A stretch of DNA of 20,151 bases from Candidatus Sphingobacterium stercoripullorum (lineage in GTDB: Bacteria; Bacteroidota; Bacteroidia; Sphingobacteriales; Sphingobacteriaceae): assembly GCA_019114715.1 (NCBI GenBank), contig DXEZ01000270.1:1-20151 (forward strand). The letters are read 5' to 3'. A program made the translations under genes and the position numbers. Under the pieces are notes generated by a model. The model saw only the letters and a program-made list of their open reading frames with translations, did not search any database and was not told the origin of the DNA. The number at the start of each line of letters is the position of its first letter. Positions within the stretch are counted from its first letter, which is position 1. Below are positions 9,118 to 16,497 of the stretch, piece by piece.

Positions 9118-9145
9118 CGTCTTTTAGTTCCTAATCTTATGTATT

Positions 9146-9643
9146 ATGAAAAAAGCATTTATACTTTTAGCAATTGGTAGCTTCTTTATGGCGTGCAACA
9201 ATCCAAACACATCTTCGGAGTCAGAGGAACAAAACAACATTCCTACAGACCCGATTCTTGAAGAAGAAATTGTGGATTTAACTGGAGAGGTGAAGCTTGA
9301 CGGGAACACATGGTCTTTAACAGAAGTCAATGAAAAGACTGTTGAAGTTTCGGATGAATTTCCTGCGAAACCGTTTTTAGAGTTTACTGAAGAAGGAGAG
9401 GTTTTTGGAAATGCAGGATGTAATAATATCAACGGCAGGTATTCTGTCAAGGAAGAGCAAACCATAGAGTTTTCACAAATGGCTACGACCCAAATGGCTT
9501 GTCCCAACTTAGAGTTGGAGGGTGAGTTTTTAAAGGCACTAGGGGATGTGGTCCAATATGAGATCCAAGGGCAGAGCTTGGTCCTAAGCAACAAAGATGG
9601 ACAAGAGGTGGCGAAATTAACACTTAAACCATCGGAAGAATAA
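9146..9643 (+). CDS. META-domain (HslJ-like) lipoprotein
   Basis: This 165-residue protein has a lipoprotein signal, MKKAFILLAIGSFFMAC, with the lipidated Cys at 17, then an acidic low-complexity linker (about 18-48). The META domain covers about 50-160 and contains the typical NAGCNNINGRY block (89-99) and ATTQMAC (113-119). META proteins are small cell-envelope proteins linked in E. coli HslJ to heat-shock and novobiocin resistance; the biochemical role is unknown. The two domain cysteines (91 and 119) could form the disulfide expected of the fold. It is the only complete plus-strand gene in the window, has its own promoter box and is followed by a hairpin. A long minus-strand frame opposite it is a shadow, since the plus frame carries the clear domain. 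Confidence 0.9.
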   Translation: MKKAFILLAIGSFFMACNNPNTSSESEEQNNIPTDPILEEEIVDLTGEVKLDGNTWSLTEVNEKTVEVSDEFPAKPFLEFTEEGEVFGNAGCNNINGRYSVKEEQTIEFSQMATTQMACPNLELEGEFLKALGDVVQYEIQGQSLVLSNKDGQEVAKLTLKPSEE

Positions 9644-9661
9644 GAACACCAATTAGGTTAG

Positions 9662-9711
9662 CAGCTGCCTTTTTAACTAAAAGCAGCTGTTAAGTTTACA
9701 AGTTTTTTTTA
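9662..9711 (+). terminator. Probable terminator of the META lipoprotein gene
   Basis: CAGCTGC (9662-9668) pairs with GCAGCTG (9683-9689), extended by TTTT/AAAA around a 4-base loop with a small bulge. A run of eight T follows after about 14 bases, partly inside the nosY 3' end. In the minus direction there is no T-run after the stem, so it would be a poor end for the nos operon. Confidence 0.55.
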
Positions 9712-10463
9712 ATAAAAGCTCTTAAAGAGATATATAGAGGTAAGGCTACCCATACGGTCATTACACTCACGGTAAGAGCCAATCCTTTTAAGCTTCCAAA
9801 CGCATTTTTAAATACGGCACTTGTGGCGCCCATCAATGCAGACACGTCGATTTTAATCAATAAAAACACTCTTGCAAGGTCGATGGGGTTAAGCATGCTG
9901 AGTACCACCAAAGTGTTTTCCATGGGATAATCCATGAACTGGAAAAGTACAAACAAGACTAGGGCATCAAATACAATCGCAAAATAAATCCAAATAAGTA
10001 TAGATAGGCCAATTCCTTTTGCTTTGTCTCTATTATACACTGCTGCAAGCAAGGCAATTGCGATAAAAATTACACTGAGAAATATCCCCATGAGCAACAA
10101 CGAAATGCCTACTTCTGAGCCTGAAAATAGAAAGATTGGAATTCCACAACCTATTATAAACGCTAGAGATAGCGAACACGCTAATCCGCAAAAGATGCTA
10201 ATCCACAGCGTTTTTCTCTGGATGGGCTGTGCAGCAAGGAGTTCTATGAATTCATTGGAGTTATAAACGTAGATTGCGGAGAAGATAAGATTGATTAATG
10301 GTACTAAAAAGAGTACGATGCTCATTAAACTCACAAGTGCTTTATCGCTATTGTCCTCTAAAGAGAAAAGACCCATAGAAAGGAGCAATAAGCAAAGCGT
10401 ATAAGCAATGACTATCTTATTTCTTAAGATATCCACAATAACATATTTAATAATTTTGTTCAT
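9696..10463 (-). CDS. nosY: NosY, ABC transporter permease for nitrous oxide reductase maturation
   Basis: NosY is the membrane part of the NosFY ABC complex, which works with periplasmic NosD in Cu-site assembly of N2O reductase. The 255-residue protein has about six hydrophobic helices (roughly 14-33, 42-67, 86-113, 117-143, 151-176 and 226-247). It shows the family block NEFIELLAAQPIQR (70-83), which lies next to the ATPase coupling region, and LNPIDLARVFLL (191-202). Its ATG is two bases after the nosF stop, so the two are translationally coupled. It is the last gene of the operon. No strong minus-strand terminator follows; its 3' end abuts the convergent META lipoprotein gene. Confidence 0.93.
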   Translation of the reverse strand: MNKIIKYVIVDILRNKIVIAYTLCLLLLSMGLFSLEDNSDKALVSLMSIVLFLVPLINLIFSAIYVYNSNEFIELLAAQPIQRKTLWISIFCGLACSLSLAFIIGCGIPIFLFSGSEVGISLLLMGIFLSVIFIAIALLAAVYNRDKAKGIGLSILIWIYFAIVFDALVLFVLFQFMDYPMENTLVVLSMLNPIDLARVFLLIKIDVSALMGATSAVFKNAFGSLKGLALTVSVMTVWVALPLYISLRAFIKKNL

Positions 10464-10465
10464 AA

Positions 10466-11191
10466 TTAGATGTTTATGGCGGTATAACTTTGTTCGTTCA
10501 TAATCTGTGCAACAGCTTCAGACAGCTTAGTTTGCCCTGTTTCTTCTTTAATTTGCTGAATGGTTTTCTTAAAGTGAATTTCTCCTTCTTGCATATACAC
10601 AATATGTGTTGCTACGTCATCTAAGTCGCTTAATATATGAGAGGTGATAAGAACCAGCTTACTCGGGTCTTTTTTGATCTTCTCTTTTAATATTGATGCA
10701 GCTAAAGGATCAAGTCCAGCAGTTGGCTCATCCAATATAAGTACGTCCGGATCAAATAAGAATGCTAAATGCGCACTAACCTTTTGCCGGGTACCTCCTG
10801 ATAGCGTTCCCATCCTTTTATGAAGCAATCCTTTAAGCTTATAGCTTTCATATAGGTCTAGATTTAAGGGTTTATGCGATTCTTTAGAACGAATATCTTG
10901 TATCATATCCAACACTTGGCCTATGCTCATGTTTTCTGGGTAAGTTCCAATCTGGGGCATATAGCCGATTTGAGAACGGTACTTCCAGCTGCCTTTGATG
11001 GAGTTGTTTTTAAATAAGATGTCTCCAGAATCTGGAACCACCATGCCTAGTATAGATTTTATTAGCGTTGTTTTTCCACAACCGTTGGGTCCAATCAAAG
11101 CCAGTACTTCTCCTTCATTGGCTTTTAAAGAAACATTTTTTAAAGCTTTAAGTGGTCCGAAATTTTTGTTTAGTTCAGTAATATTTAACAT
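10466..11191 (-). CDS. nosF: NosF, ABC ATP-binding protein for nitrous oxide reductase maturation
   Basis: NosF is the cytoplasmic ATPase of the NosDFY maturation machine. In the 241-residue form starting at ATG 11191 the motifs are Walker A GPNGCGKTT (34-42), Q-loop Gln80, signature LSGGT (130-134), Walker B DVLILDEPTAGLD (149-161) and the switch His185 in LITSH. A TTG nine codons upstream (11218) would extend the protein into the nosD end, but the ATG gives the normal family N-terminus (MLNITELNKNFG) and a 13-base gap after nosD. The ATPase core is complete, so it should be active. It sits between nosD and nosY, as in most nos clusters. Confidence 0.94.
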   Translation of the reverse strand: MLNITELNKNFGPLKALKNVSLKANEGEVLALIGPNGCGKTTLIKSILGMVVPDSGDILFKNNSIKGSWKYRSQIGYMPQIGTYPENMSIGQVLDMIQDIRSKESHKPLNLDLYESYKLKGLLHKRMGTLSGGTRQKVSAHLAFLFDPDVLILDEPTAGLDPLAASILKEKIKKDPSKLVLITSHILSDLDDVATHIVYMQEGEIHFKKTIQQIKEETGQTKLSEAVAQIMNEQSYTAINI

Positions 11192-11204
11192 GTGTAGATG
11201 TGCA

Positions 11205-12518
11205 TTAAAGTTGTTCAATTTCAGTTTTCACACTTCTCATTAACGGTGTTTCATCGATTAAATTTACAGGCGTAAGGCCCGGTAATATCCTTTCTGCTTT
11301 ATCCATGAGATTAACAAAGAAGCTTCTAAAGAGCATTAAAATCGAGGGGTTACGCTCAATTAAAAGAGAGTATAAGCCGACCGGCCTAAAAGGCACATCG
11401 CCCACACCATCGCGATCCAAATCGTAGCCTTCGTATTTGTCCCAGTAGTTTCCATCGAAATTATTATCTAGGAAAGAAGTGTTGGTCGCTAAATCAAAAG
11501 TGTTATTTAGGAAGTTGTTTGCGTTGACCTGGACGTTGTCACAGCTTCCCATAATCTTTAAGCCCCAGCCATTATTTTTAAAATGATTGTATTGCATTTT
11601 AATCCTCGTGCTACCTTCCGCTAAAACGCCTACTGTGTTTCTCTCAAAGTGATTATGGTAGATTTCGCTGTCATTAATGTCTTTTAAAAGTATCGCATAA
11701 GCAGCATTGCCCCAATTATCGGAAAAAGTATTGTGCGTCATGCTCACTCGTTTGGAGTACATGACTGCGACTCCAGCGCCATTTTCTCTTATGGTATTAT
11801 AATGGTAGCCGTTGTCGTGAGAAAACATGAAGTGTAAGCCATACCTGGAGTTGTTGGTGCTTATGTTCTTATTAATTTCCGAGTCGGTTACAAACTCCAA
11901 ATAAATTCCATCTCTATGCCCAGAGACGTGGTTATTTAAGATTTTGATACGGTTGCTTTTCCAGCAGTGTATACCGTTTGCTAATTGACGTTTTGGGGCG
12001 TCTTGGTCTGCATATAAAACATTATCTGTAATGGTACATTGAGATCCTTCTTGTATTAATACGGCAAAGAAATTATTTCGGAACTCGTTGTTTAATATCT
12101 GAATGTTTTTGGCCTTTCTGACTCTTAAAGCAGCGATATCTTCAAAATTTGAACTCCCAGAAGACTGAATGGTTAAACCCTTGATGGTTACATCATCGCT
12201 AAATACTTGAATGATTTCCCCTTTAAACTGCCCATCTATAACGGCGTTTTCTAGTGATATTAAGGTCAAGGGCTTATCGATAAGAATAGGACCACCTTCC
12301 TGATAAAGGCCTTCTGAAATCAGCACTGTATCTCCAGGAACTGCCATTTCTACGGCTTGTACGATACTTTTGACACCTTTATCAGTTTTGGATACAGTTA
12401 TTGTTTTTAAACCAGATGCAAAACAAATAGAAGTAAGCAAGTACAGTAGACTAATTACTGAGAGGGCAATTAGTTTTCCGTTTGAAATGAACTTGGTTGA
12501 TTGATAATATTTTCCCAT
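11205..12518 (-). CDS. nosD: NosD, periplasmic beta-helix Cu-site maturation protein
   Basis: NosD is the periplasmic right-handed beta-helix protein that cooperates with NosFY in building the Cu sites of NosZ. A Sec signal (about 15-34, GKLIALSVISLLYLLTSICFA) follows a polar 14-residue start. The CASH/parallel beta-helix repeats run from about 75 to 345, with many N-N and G turns. Family landmarks are RYGLHFMFSHDN (226-237), GNYWDKYEGYDLDRDGVGD (356-374) and a C-terminal tail around the nosD-typical AERILPGLTP (408-417). The length of 437 is normal. The start ATG overlaps the end of the upstream nosL gene by 49 bases; no later start leaves an intact signal peptide, so the overlap is probably real. 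Confidence 0.94.
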   Translation of the reverse strand: MGKYYQSTKFISNGKLIALSVISLLYLLTSICFASGLKTITVSKTDKGVKSIVQAVEMAVPGDTVLISEGLYQEGGPILIDKPLTLISLENAVIDGQFKGEIIQVFSDDVTIKGLTIQSSGSSNFEDIAALRVRKAKNIQILNNEFRNNFFAVLIQEGSQCTITDNVLYADQDAPKRQLANGIHCWKSNRIKILNNHVSGHRDGIYLEFVTDSEINKNISTNNSRYGLHFMFSHDNGYHYNTIRENGAGVAVMYSKRVSMTHNTFSDNWGNAAYAILLKDINDSEIYHNHFERNTVGVLAEGSTRIKMQYNHFKNNGWGLKIMGSCDNVQVNANNFLNNTFDLATNTSFLDNNFDGNYWDKYEGYDLDRDGVGDVPFRPVGLYSLLIERNPSILMLFRSFFVNLMDKAERILPGLTPVNLIDETPLMRSVKTEIEQL

Positions 12519-13513
12519 AAAACAATTTCAGCGTTAAAATAATTTTTGTAATGTTCTAAACTGTCTGCTTGAAAAAATGCTGCGGTTTGTGATGCCATTG
12601 GGCTTTGAATCTCGCCTCCCTGTAAAATGAAGGCCTCGGATAGTTTGATGAGTTCAGTAGGATTTGCATAGTCAATCACAAATAACTCGCCGATGTCTTC
12701 TTCCTTTACATTCCCTTGGTTGATATATTCCTTTAAACAGTGTAGGTCATCAAACTTATAAGCTTTTCCTTTTTTGGTAAGTAGTTCAGCGCCGAAACGT
12801 TCGTCCACAATGGTCATGACGCACAGATCGCAATTGTCTGTTCCAAAATGGATTGGCCTCGGACCTGAGCTGCAAGACATCAGTCCCGCTAGAGTGATAA
12901 CCGGTATATTAATCATTAGAGCTTTAATTGCTTGTTGTTTTCTCATCAATAAGAATTCATAAATAAATGCCGCCAGTAATATAACTCCTGATAGAATCAT
13001 GCTCCATCCACCTTGTGCTGGAATAGAATAAGCTCCAAAATTCAGCAGTTGCTTAAACCCTAATAATGGGGGAGAGTAGCTCATGCCTGGTACTTTAATG
13101 GGCGCATGAGGATCTAAATTATGCCCGTAATCTTGAAGCCATAGGTAAAAGTCAGCCATTGCAGCTAGAGCAAATAGAAAAAACACGATGGACCAGGTAA
13201 AGAACATCCATCTGCGGTTTATCAGTAGGCTTATTAGTCCCAATACGGCAATCCCAGCAAGTAAATACGGCAAAAATTCAAACTCTTTAAAATCATCTTG
13301 GTGAATCTCCTTCATGCCGATATAATTGTTTAATCCATTGATGATTTCAACATCGCCAGTTACTTTATTGGCATGTATTTTCATTTCCAAGCCCTCCGGA
13401 TACTGCGGAGCTGTTAGCTCTATTTTCCATATAGGCAGCAAGATGACTAAAACAGTACCTATGACAACTAGGAGAGAGATAATTTTGGTTATGTTTGTTA
13501 ATTTTTGCTTCAT
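12470..13513 (-). CDS. nosL: Fusion of a polytopic membrane domain with the NosL copper chaperone
   Basis: Residues 1-200 form a membrane domain with four hydrophobic helices (about 10-30, 79-98, 102-126 and 170-190). The first periplasmic loop carries the conserved block TAPQYPEGLEMKI...INGLNNYIGM (34-67), seen as a separate protein next to nosL in many clade II nos clusters. Residues 200-347 are NosL, a lipoprotein that delivers Cu(I) to NosZ. Its metal motif is C-D-L-C-V-M (228-233), followed by FDDLHCLKEY (254-263) and a ...SPMASQTAAFF stretch (304-314). The junction MRKQQAIKALMINIPVITLAGLMSC (190-214) is itself a perfect lipoprotein signal ending at Cys214. The NosL part may therefore sit behind a fifth helix, be processed internally, or be made separately from ATG 12946. 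The gene lies 69 bases after nosZ, behind a hairpin. Confidence 0.9.
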   Translation of the reverse strand: MKQKLTNITKIISLLVVIGTVLVILLPIWKIELTAPQYPEGLEMKIHANKVTGDVEIINGLNNYIGMKEIHQDDFKEFEFLPYLLAGIAVLGLISLLINRRWMFFTWSIVFFLFALAAMADFYLWLQDYGHNLDPHAPIKVPGMSYSPPLLGFKQLLNFGAYSIPAQGGWSMILSGVILLAAFIYEFLLMRKQQAIKALMINIPVITLAGLMSCSSGPRPIHFGTDNCDLCVMTIVDERFGAELLTKKGKAYKFDDLHCLKEYINQGNVKEEDIGELFVIDYANPTELIKLSEAFILQGGEIQSPMASQTAAFFQADSLEHYKNYFNAEIVLWENIINQPSSFQTEN

Positions 13514-13526
13514 GATATTTGGATTA

Positions 13527-13554
13527 AACAGGACTAGAAGGCTCTAGTCCTGTT
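13527..13554 (-). terminator. Hairpin between nosZ and nosL (attenuator or mRNA-stability element)
   Basis: A perfect 12-bp inverted repeat (AACAGGACTAGA, 13527-13538, with TCTAGTCCTGTT, 13543-13554; loop of 4) lies in the 69-base gap after nosZ. On the minus strand only TTTAAT follows, so it would be a leaky terminator. It may alternatively protect the nosZ message from 3' decay. Either would raise nosZ over the accessory genes. Confidence 0.6.
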
Positions 13555-13582
13555 ATTAACAACAATTAAAACAGCATATGGG

Positions 13583-15571
13583 CTAGTTTACTTCTGCTCC
13601 TGGAGCAGAATCGCCTGTGCCATAACGTAGCGGCACATTGCTACCTTTTGGAGACACCCTAATGTATCCCTGCATTTCTTGGTGTAAGGCACTACAGAAG
13701 TCCGAGCAGTAAAATGGAACTATCCCTGATTTCTGTGGAATCCATTTCAACGTTTGCGTTTCTCCTGGCATAACTAATAACTCTGCATTATTGTTTCCTT
13801 TGATGGCAAATCCGTGTGGAAGATCCCAGTCTTGTTCCAGGTTTGTAACGTGGAAATACACTTCATCCCCAACCTCAATCCCTTCAATGTTATCTGGCGT
13901 GATATGCGTACGGATTAATGTAGCATAGACGTGCACCTTATTCCCCTCTCTAACAATTTTTGTCTGATCTTCACCTTTAGTGACATAGGGGTGGTTGTTT
14001 TCTTTGATGTCATAAAAACGCTTAGTTTTTGGAGCTATCAAGTCAGCTGGTACTATTTGGGCGTAATGCGGTTCACCTATAGTAGGGAAGTCTAAAAGGA
14101 GTTGCATTTTTTCGCCACTTATATCAAATAATTGTGCACTTTGACTTAATTCTGGACCTGTTGGTAGGTAACGGTCTTTTGTTATTTTGTTCCATGCAAC
14201 TAGGTATTTGCCAAAAGGCTTTTGCGTGTCCCCTCCAGCCACCGTTAAGTGTCCTGTGGAATAATAAGTTGGTTGACGGTCGATAATTTCTAAACTCTCT
14301 AGGTCCCATTTAACCACCTCGGAGGAAACAAAGAATGAGGTATATGCATTACCTTCGTTATCAAACTCCGTATGCAATGGTCCTAAACCAGGCTTTTGAA
14401 CCTCACCGTGTAATACCGCATCGTAATTTAATACAGGTATACCGTCAAATTCCCCTTCGAAGTTCTTTTCCTCGATAGCTTTTTGGATTTTATCGAATGC
14501 GAATACCGGGATTAAAGACGCGAGTTTTCCGCTACCTACAATATAACGCCCTGTAGGGTCAACATCCGCACCGTGGGGTGATTTTGGACAAGGGATGTAG
14601 TAAACTAAATCACCAAACTCATTTGGATCTAAAACCAACACTTCATTTTTTGTTTCCGAAGTAGCCGTGTGGGTATTCTCATCGTAGAGGTTGTGAACAT
14701 ATTCTGTTTTGTATTTTTTCCCCTTGCCCGCTTTTACGTATTCTTCGGCTTTCTTCCAATTTACCGCCATGATAAAATCTTTATCCCTTTGGGAGGCGTT
14801 TACTTCTAAAAGAGTATGTGCTTTTTCCGTGTTGTAAGTTGAAAAGAAAAACCATCCGCTACTAGGACCTTTCCCCGAGTGGCTTAAGTCATAGTTCACC
14901 GGTGGGGTTTTTAATTGAAAAGATATGTCCATTTTCCCAGACTCCGGATCCACACTAATGAAACTGATTGCACCACTAAATTTTTCTCCATATTCTGCAA
15001 TGGGTACATCCCCATTCTCCTCGTCGAAGGGTACACTAAAACGGGTGCCCGCAACAACGTACTCTGTGTTTTCGGTAATAAAAGGAGAAGAGTGATTCCC
15101 AGCGCTATTAGGTATTTCTATTATCTCTGTAGTTTTAAAGGTCGTTAAATCGATTCTAGCAACTCTGGGTGTGTTGTTTTCGTTAGCGAACACCCACCTG
15201 CCGTCTGATTCACCATTCGTTTGTGACACTTGTAAGTGGTGAAAATCACCCCAAGGAACAAAGCCGTGGGAAGTATTGAGCATGGGTTTAGTCTCCTCGC
15301 TAAAACCATAGCCATTTTCGGGGTCCACACTAAAAACAGGGATTACTTTTAGTAGTCTACCTGATGGAATTCCGTAAATAGGCATTTGCCCACTGAACCC
15401 ACCCGATGTAAAGGAATAAAATTCGTCATGCTGTCCTGGGGCAACATAGACTCTTTGAGCAGCATCGCCACTCACTGCTGAGCCTGCTGTCTTGGGTTTA
15501 CATGACGTGTAGCTCGCCAATAGAGCTAATCCGGCCATCAAACCTGTCCACTTTTTTAGAGAATGTACCAT
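13583..15571 (-). CDS. nosZ: Clade II (Sec-exported) nitrous oxide reductase NosZ
   Basis: NosZ reduces N2O to N2 in the periplasm. The 662-residue protein has a Sec-type signal without a twin-arginine motif and with a possible lipobox (ASYTSC, Cys24), as in clade II enzymes. The beta-propeller carries the CuZ histidines: His111-His112 (GDFHH), His160, His333 (SPHGADVDPTG), His400 (GPLHTEF), His441 (TGHL) and His502 (EPHYAQ). The C-terminal cupredoxin holds CuA: His586, then C-S-D-F-C-S-A-L-H-Q-E-M (Cys622, Cys626, His630, Met633). Asp624 stands where clade I enzymes have Trp. All ligands are present, so the enzyme should be active. It follows the cytochrome c gene by 32 bases, which points to that protein as electron donor. 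Confidence 0.97.
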   Translation of the reverse strand: MVHSLKKWTGLMAGLALLASYTSCKPKTAGSAVSGDAAQRVYVAPGQHDEFYSFTSGGFSGQMPIYGIPSGRLLKVIPVFSVDPENGYGFSEETKPMLNTSHGFVPWGDFHHLQVSQTNGESDGRWVFANENNTPRVARIDLTTFKTTEIIEIPNSAGNHSSPFITENTEYVVAGTRFSVPFDEENGDVPIAEYGEKFSGAISFISVDPESGKMDISFQLKTPPVNYDLSHSGKGPSSGWFFFSTYNTEKAHTLLEVNASQRDKDFIMAVNWKKAEEYVKAGKGKKYKTEYVHNLYDENTHTATSETKNEVLVLDPNEFGDLVYYIPCPKSPHGADVDPTGRYIVGSGKLASLIPVFAFDKIQKAIEEKNFEGEFDGIPVLNYDAVLHGEVQKPGLGPLHTEFDNEGNAYTSFFVSSEVVKWDLESLEIIDRQPTYYSTGHLTVAGGDTQKPFGKYLVAWNKITKDRYLPTGPELSQSAQLFDISGEKMQLLLDFPTIGEPHYAQIVPADLIAPKTKRFYDIKENNHPYVTKGEDQTKIVREGNKVHVYATLIRTHITPDNIEGIEVGDEVYFHVTNLEQDWDLPHGFAIKGNNNAELLVMPGETQTLKWIPQKSGIVPFYCSDFCSALHQEMQGYIRVSPKGSNVPLRYGTGDSAPGAEVN

Positions 15572-15603
15572 TTTTTCGATATCAAATTGTTAATAAATTA
15601 CTG

Positions 15604-16074
15604 TTATTCATCGTTCTGACGCATGAACTCATAAATAGCCCGAGTATCTTCATCAGTTAGATTTTGATTGGGCATTCGTACAAGACAAATTTCTAGTTGA
15701 GCTTGCAATTCTGGGTCTAAATCGATCATTTCTTCTGTATTGGTTAAGAAATTCATTATCCAAACAGCATCGTGTTTTTTGGTGACCCCTTTAAAGCCTG
15801 GCCCAACTAATCTCTCGTCGGTTAATCGGTGGCAGCTTGCGCACTTCATTTTAAAGACGGCCTCACCTGCTAAAGCCAGTTCTGGGTCTATAGCGTCGGG
15901 GATTTCAACTTCGGTGAATTTACCAACACCACGATTTGGATCATACTGGTCAATACTAGGTAGGTCTTGTTGAGAAGTAGCATTTGAACTCTCTGATGAA
16001 GAGTCTCCTCCACCTGCACATGCAGTTAGCAAATAAATTACGATTGGAATTAAAAGTGCTTTTTTCATAGTCAT
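15604..16074 (-). CDS. Lipid-anchored monoheme cytochrome c, probable electron donor to NosZ
   Basis: This 156-residue class I cytochrome c has a lipoprotein signal (MKKALLIPIVIYLLTAC, lipidated Cys19), a Ser/Gly-rich linker (20-45) and a single heme domain. The heme motif is C-A-S-C-H at 78-82, the likely axial Met is 134 in VRMPNQNLT, and LVGPGFKGV at 89-97 is the typical GP loop. As first gene of the nos operon it probably passes electrons from the quinol-oxidizing chain to the CuA site of NosZ. Cytochromes c adjacent to nosZ are common in clade II clusters. The start may be ATG 16074 or ATG 16068; both give the same signal peptide. Predicted transcription starts near 16152. Confidence 0.93.
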   Translation of the reverse strand: MTMKKALLIPIVIYLLTACAGGGDSSSESSNATSQQDLPSIDQYDPNRGVGKFTEVEIPDAIDPELALAGEAVFKMKCASCHRLTDERLVGPGFKGVTKKHDAVWIMNFLTNTEEMIDLDPELQAQLEICLVRMPNQNLTDEDTRAIYEFMRQNDE

Positions 16075-16089
16075 TTAGCTGTTAATTGT

Positions 16090-16175
16090 TATAGCATTAA
16101 TACCTTAAGGAAAGCCAATCTGTCTTTCTAAACGCTTTAAGGGCTTTTCCATGTAACAAAACTATAGCATTAATA
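16090..16175. repeat. 13-bp direct repeat in the nos leader/promoter
   Basis: TATAGCATTAATA occurs at 16090-16102 and again at 16163-16175, 73 bp apart (about seven helical turns). The upstream copy touches the -7 box of the nos promoter; the downstream copy is in the untranslated leader just before the cytochrome c start. This suggests a looping or cooperative protein site but is unproven. Confidence 0.6.
16157..16164 (-). promoter_or_regulatory. -7 promoter box of the nos operon
   Basis: The minus strand reads TAGTTTTG, an exact TAnnTTTG match and the same eight bases as in the ric promoter. The predicted start is near 16152, giving a leader of about 75 bases. No TTG at -33 is present, which fits an activator-dependent promoter. 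Confidence 0.6.
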
Positions 16176-16183
16176 GCGTCTAT

Positions 16184-16203
16184 TTTATGACTGTACGCAT
16201 AAA
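16184..16203. promoter_or_regulatory. Candidate activator site of the nos operon, shared with the ric promoter
   Basis: This is an imperfect palindrome with half-sites TTTATG and CATAAA around an 8-base spacer. The minus strand reads TTTATGCGTACAGTCATAAA. It ends 19 bp before the -7 box, so its centre is about -41.5 from the predicted start. Sixteen of 20 positions match the site at 19978-19997 before the ric operon. Confidence 0.6.
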
Positions 16204-16497
16204 CATTGGAGGAGTGATAATATTTTTTGCCATGCAATCACCTAGAGTAAGCAGAATTTGTTTGGGCTATGTGCTCGTTTGGTTGGAGGTTATTAAAATG
16301 GGTTTATTTGGGTTGTTGGGTGTAATTGTAAAAGCGGAGTCATGGGGTAATTTATAGGAAAATACCCCTACACCTGCCGGTGGACGGAGGAGTTCAAGGT
16401 TATAAATTGAAATTTATGGTAGCGAATACTGTCTAGAGCTATCAAGAAGCATATAATTTAGGGTATAGCAGAGACGTCAAATTCCGCACAAGTTCTT
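16204..16497. other. Intergenic region upstream of the nos promoter
   Basis: The stretch between the ric operon end and the nos promoter holds no credible gene on either strand. It contains a weak inverted repeat (GGGGTA 16344-16349 with TACCCC 16363-16368) without a T-run. I see no terminator for the upstream operon, so some read-through into nos cannot be excluded. Confidence 0.5.

Noticed and set aside
9124..9594. A 156-codon open frame on the minus strand opposite the META lipoprotein
   Set aside because: The plus strand encodes a clear lipoprotein signal and META domain with its own promoter box; the minus frame shows no domain and is a shadow.
11192..11218. TTG start for nosF at 11218
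   Set aside because: ATG 11191 gives the normal family N-terminus and avoids overlap with nosD.
16344..16368. Inverted repeat GGGGTA/TACCCC as a terminator of the ric operon
   Set aside because: The stem is only 6 bp with a 13-base loop, no T-run follows on the minus strand, and it lies far from the DUF59 stop.
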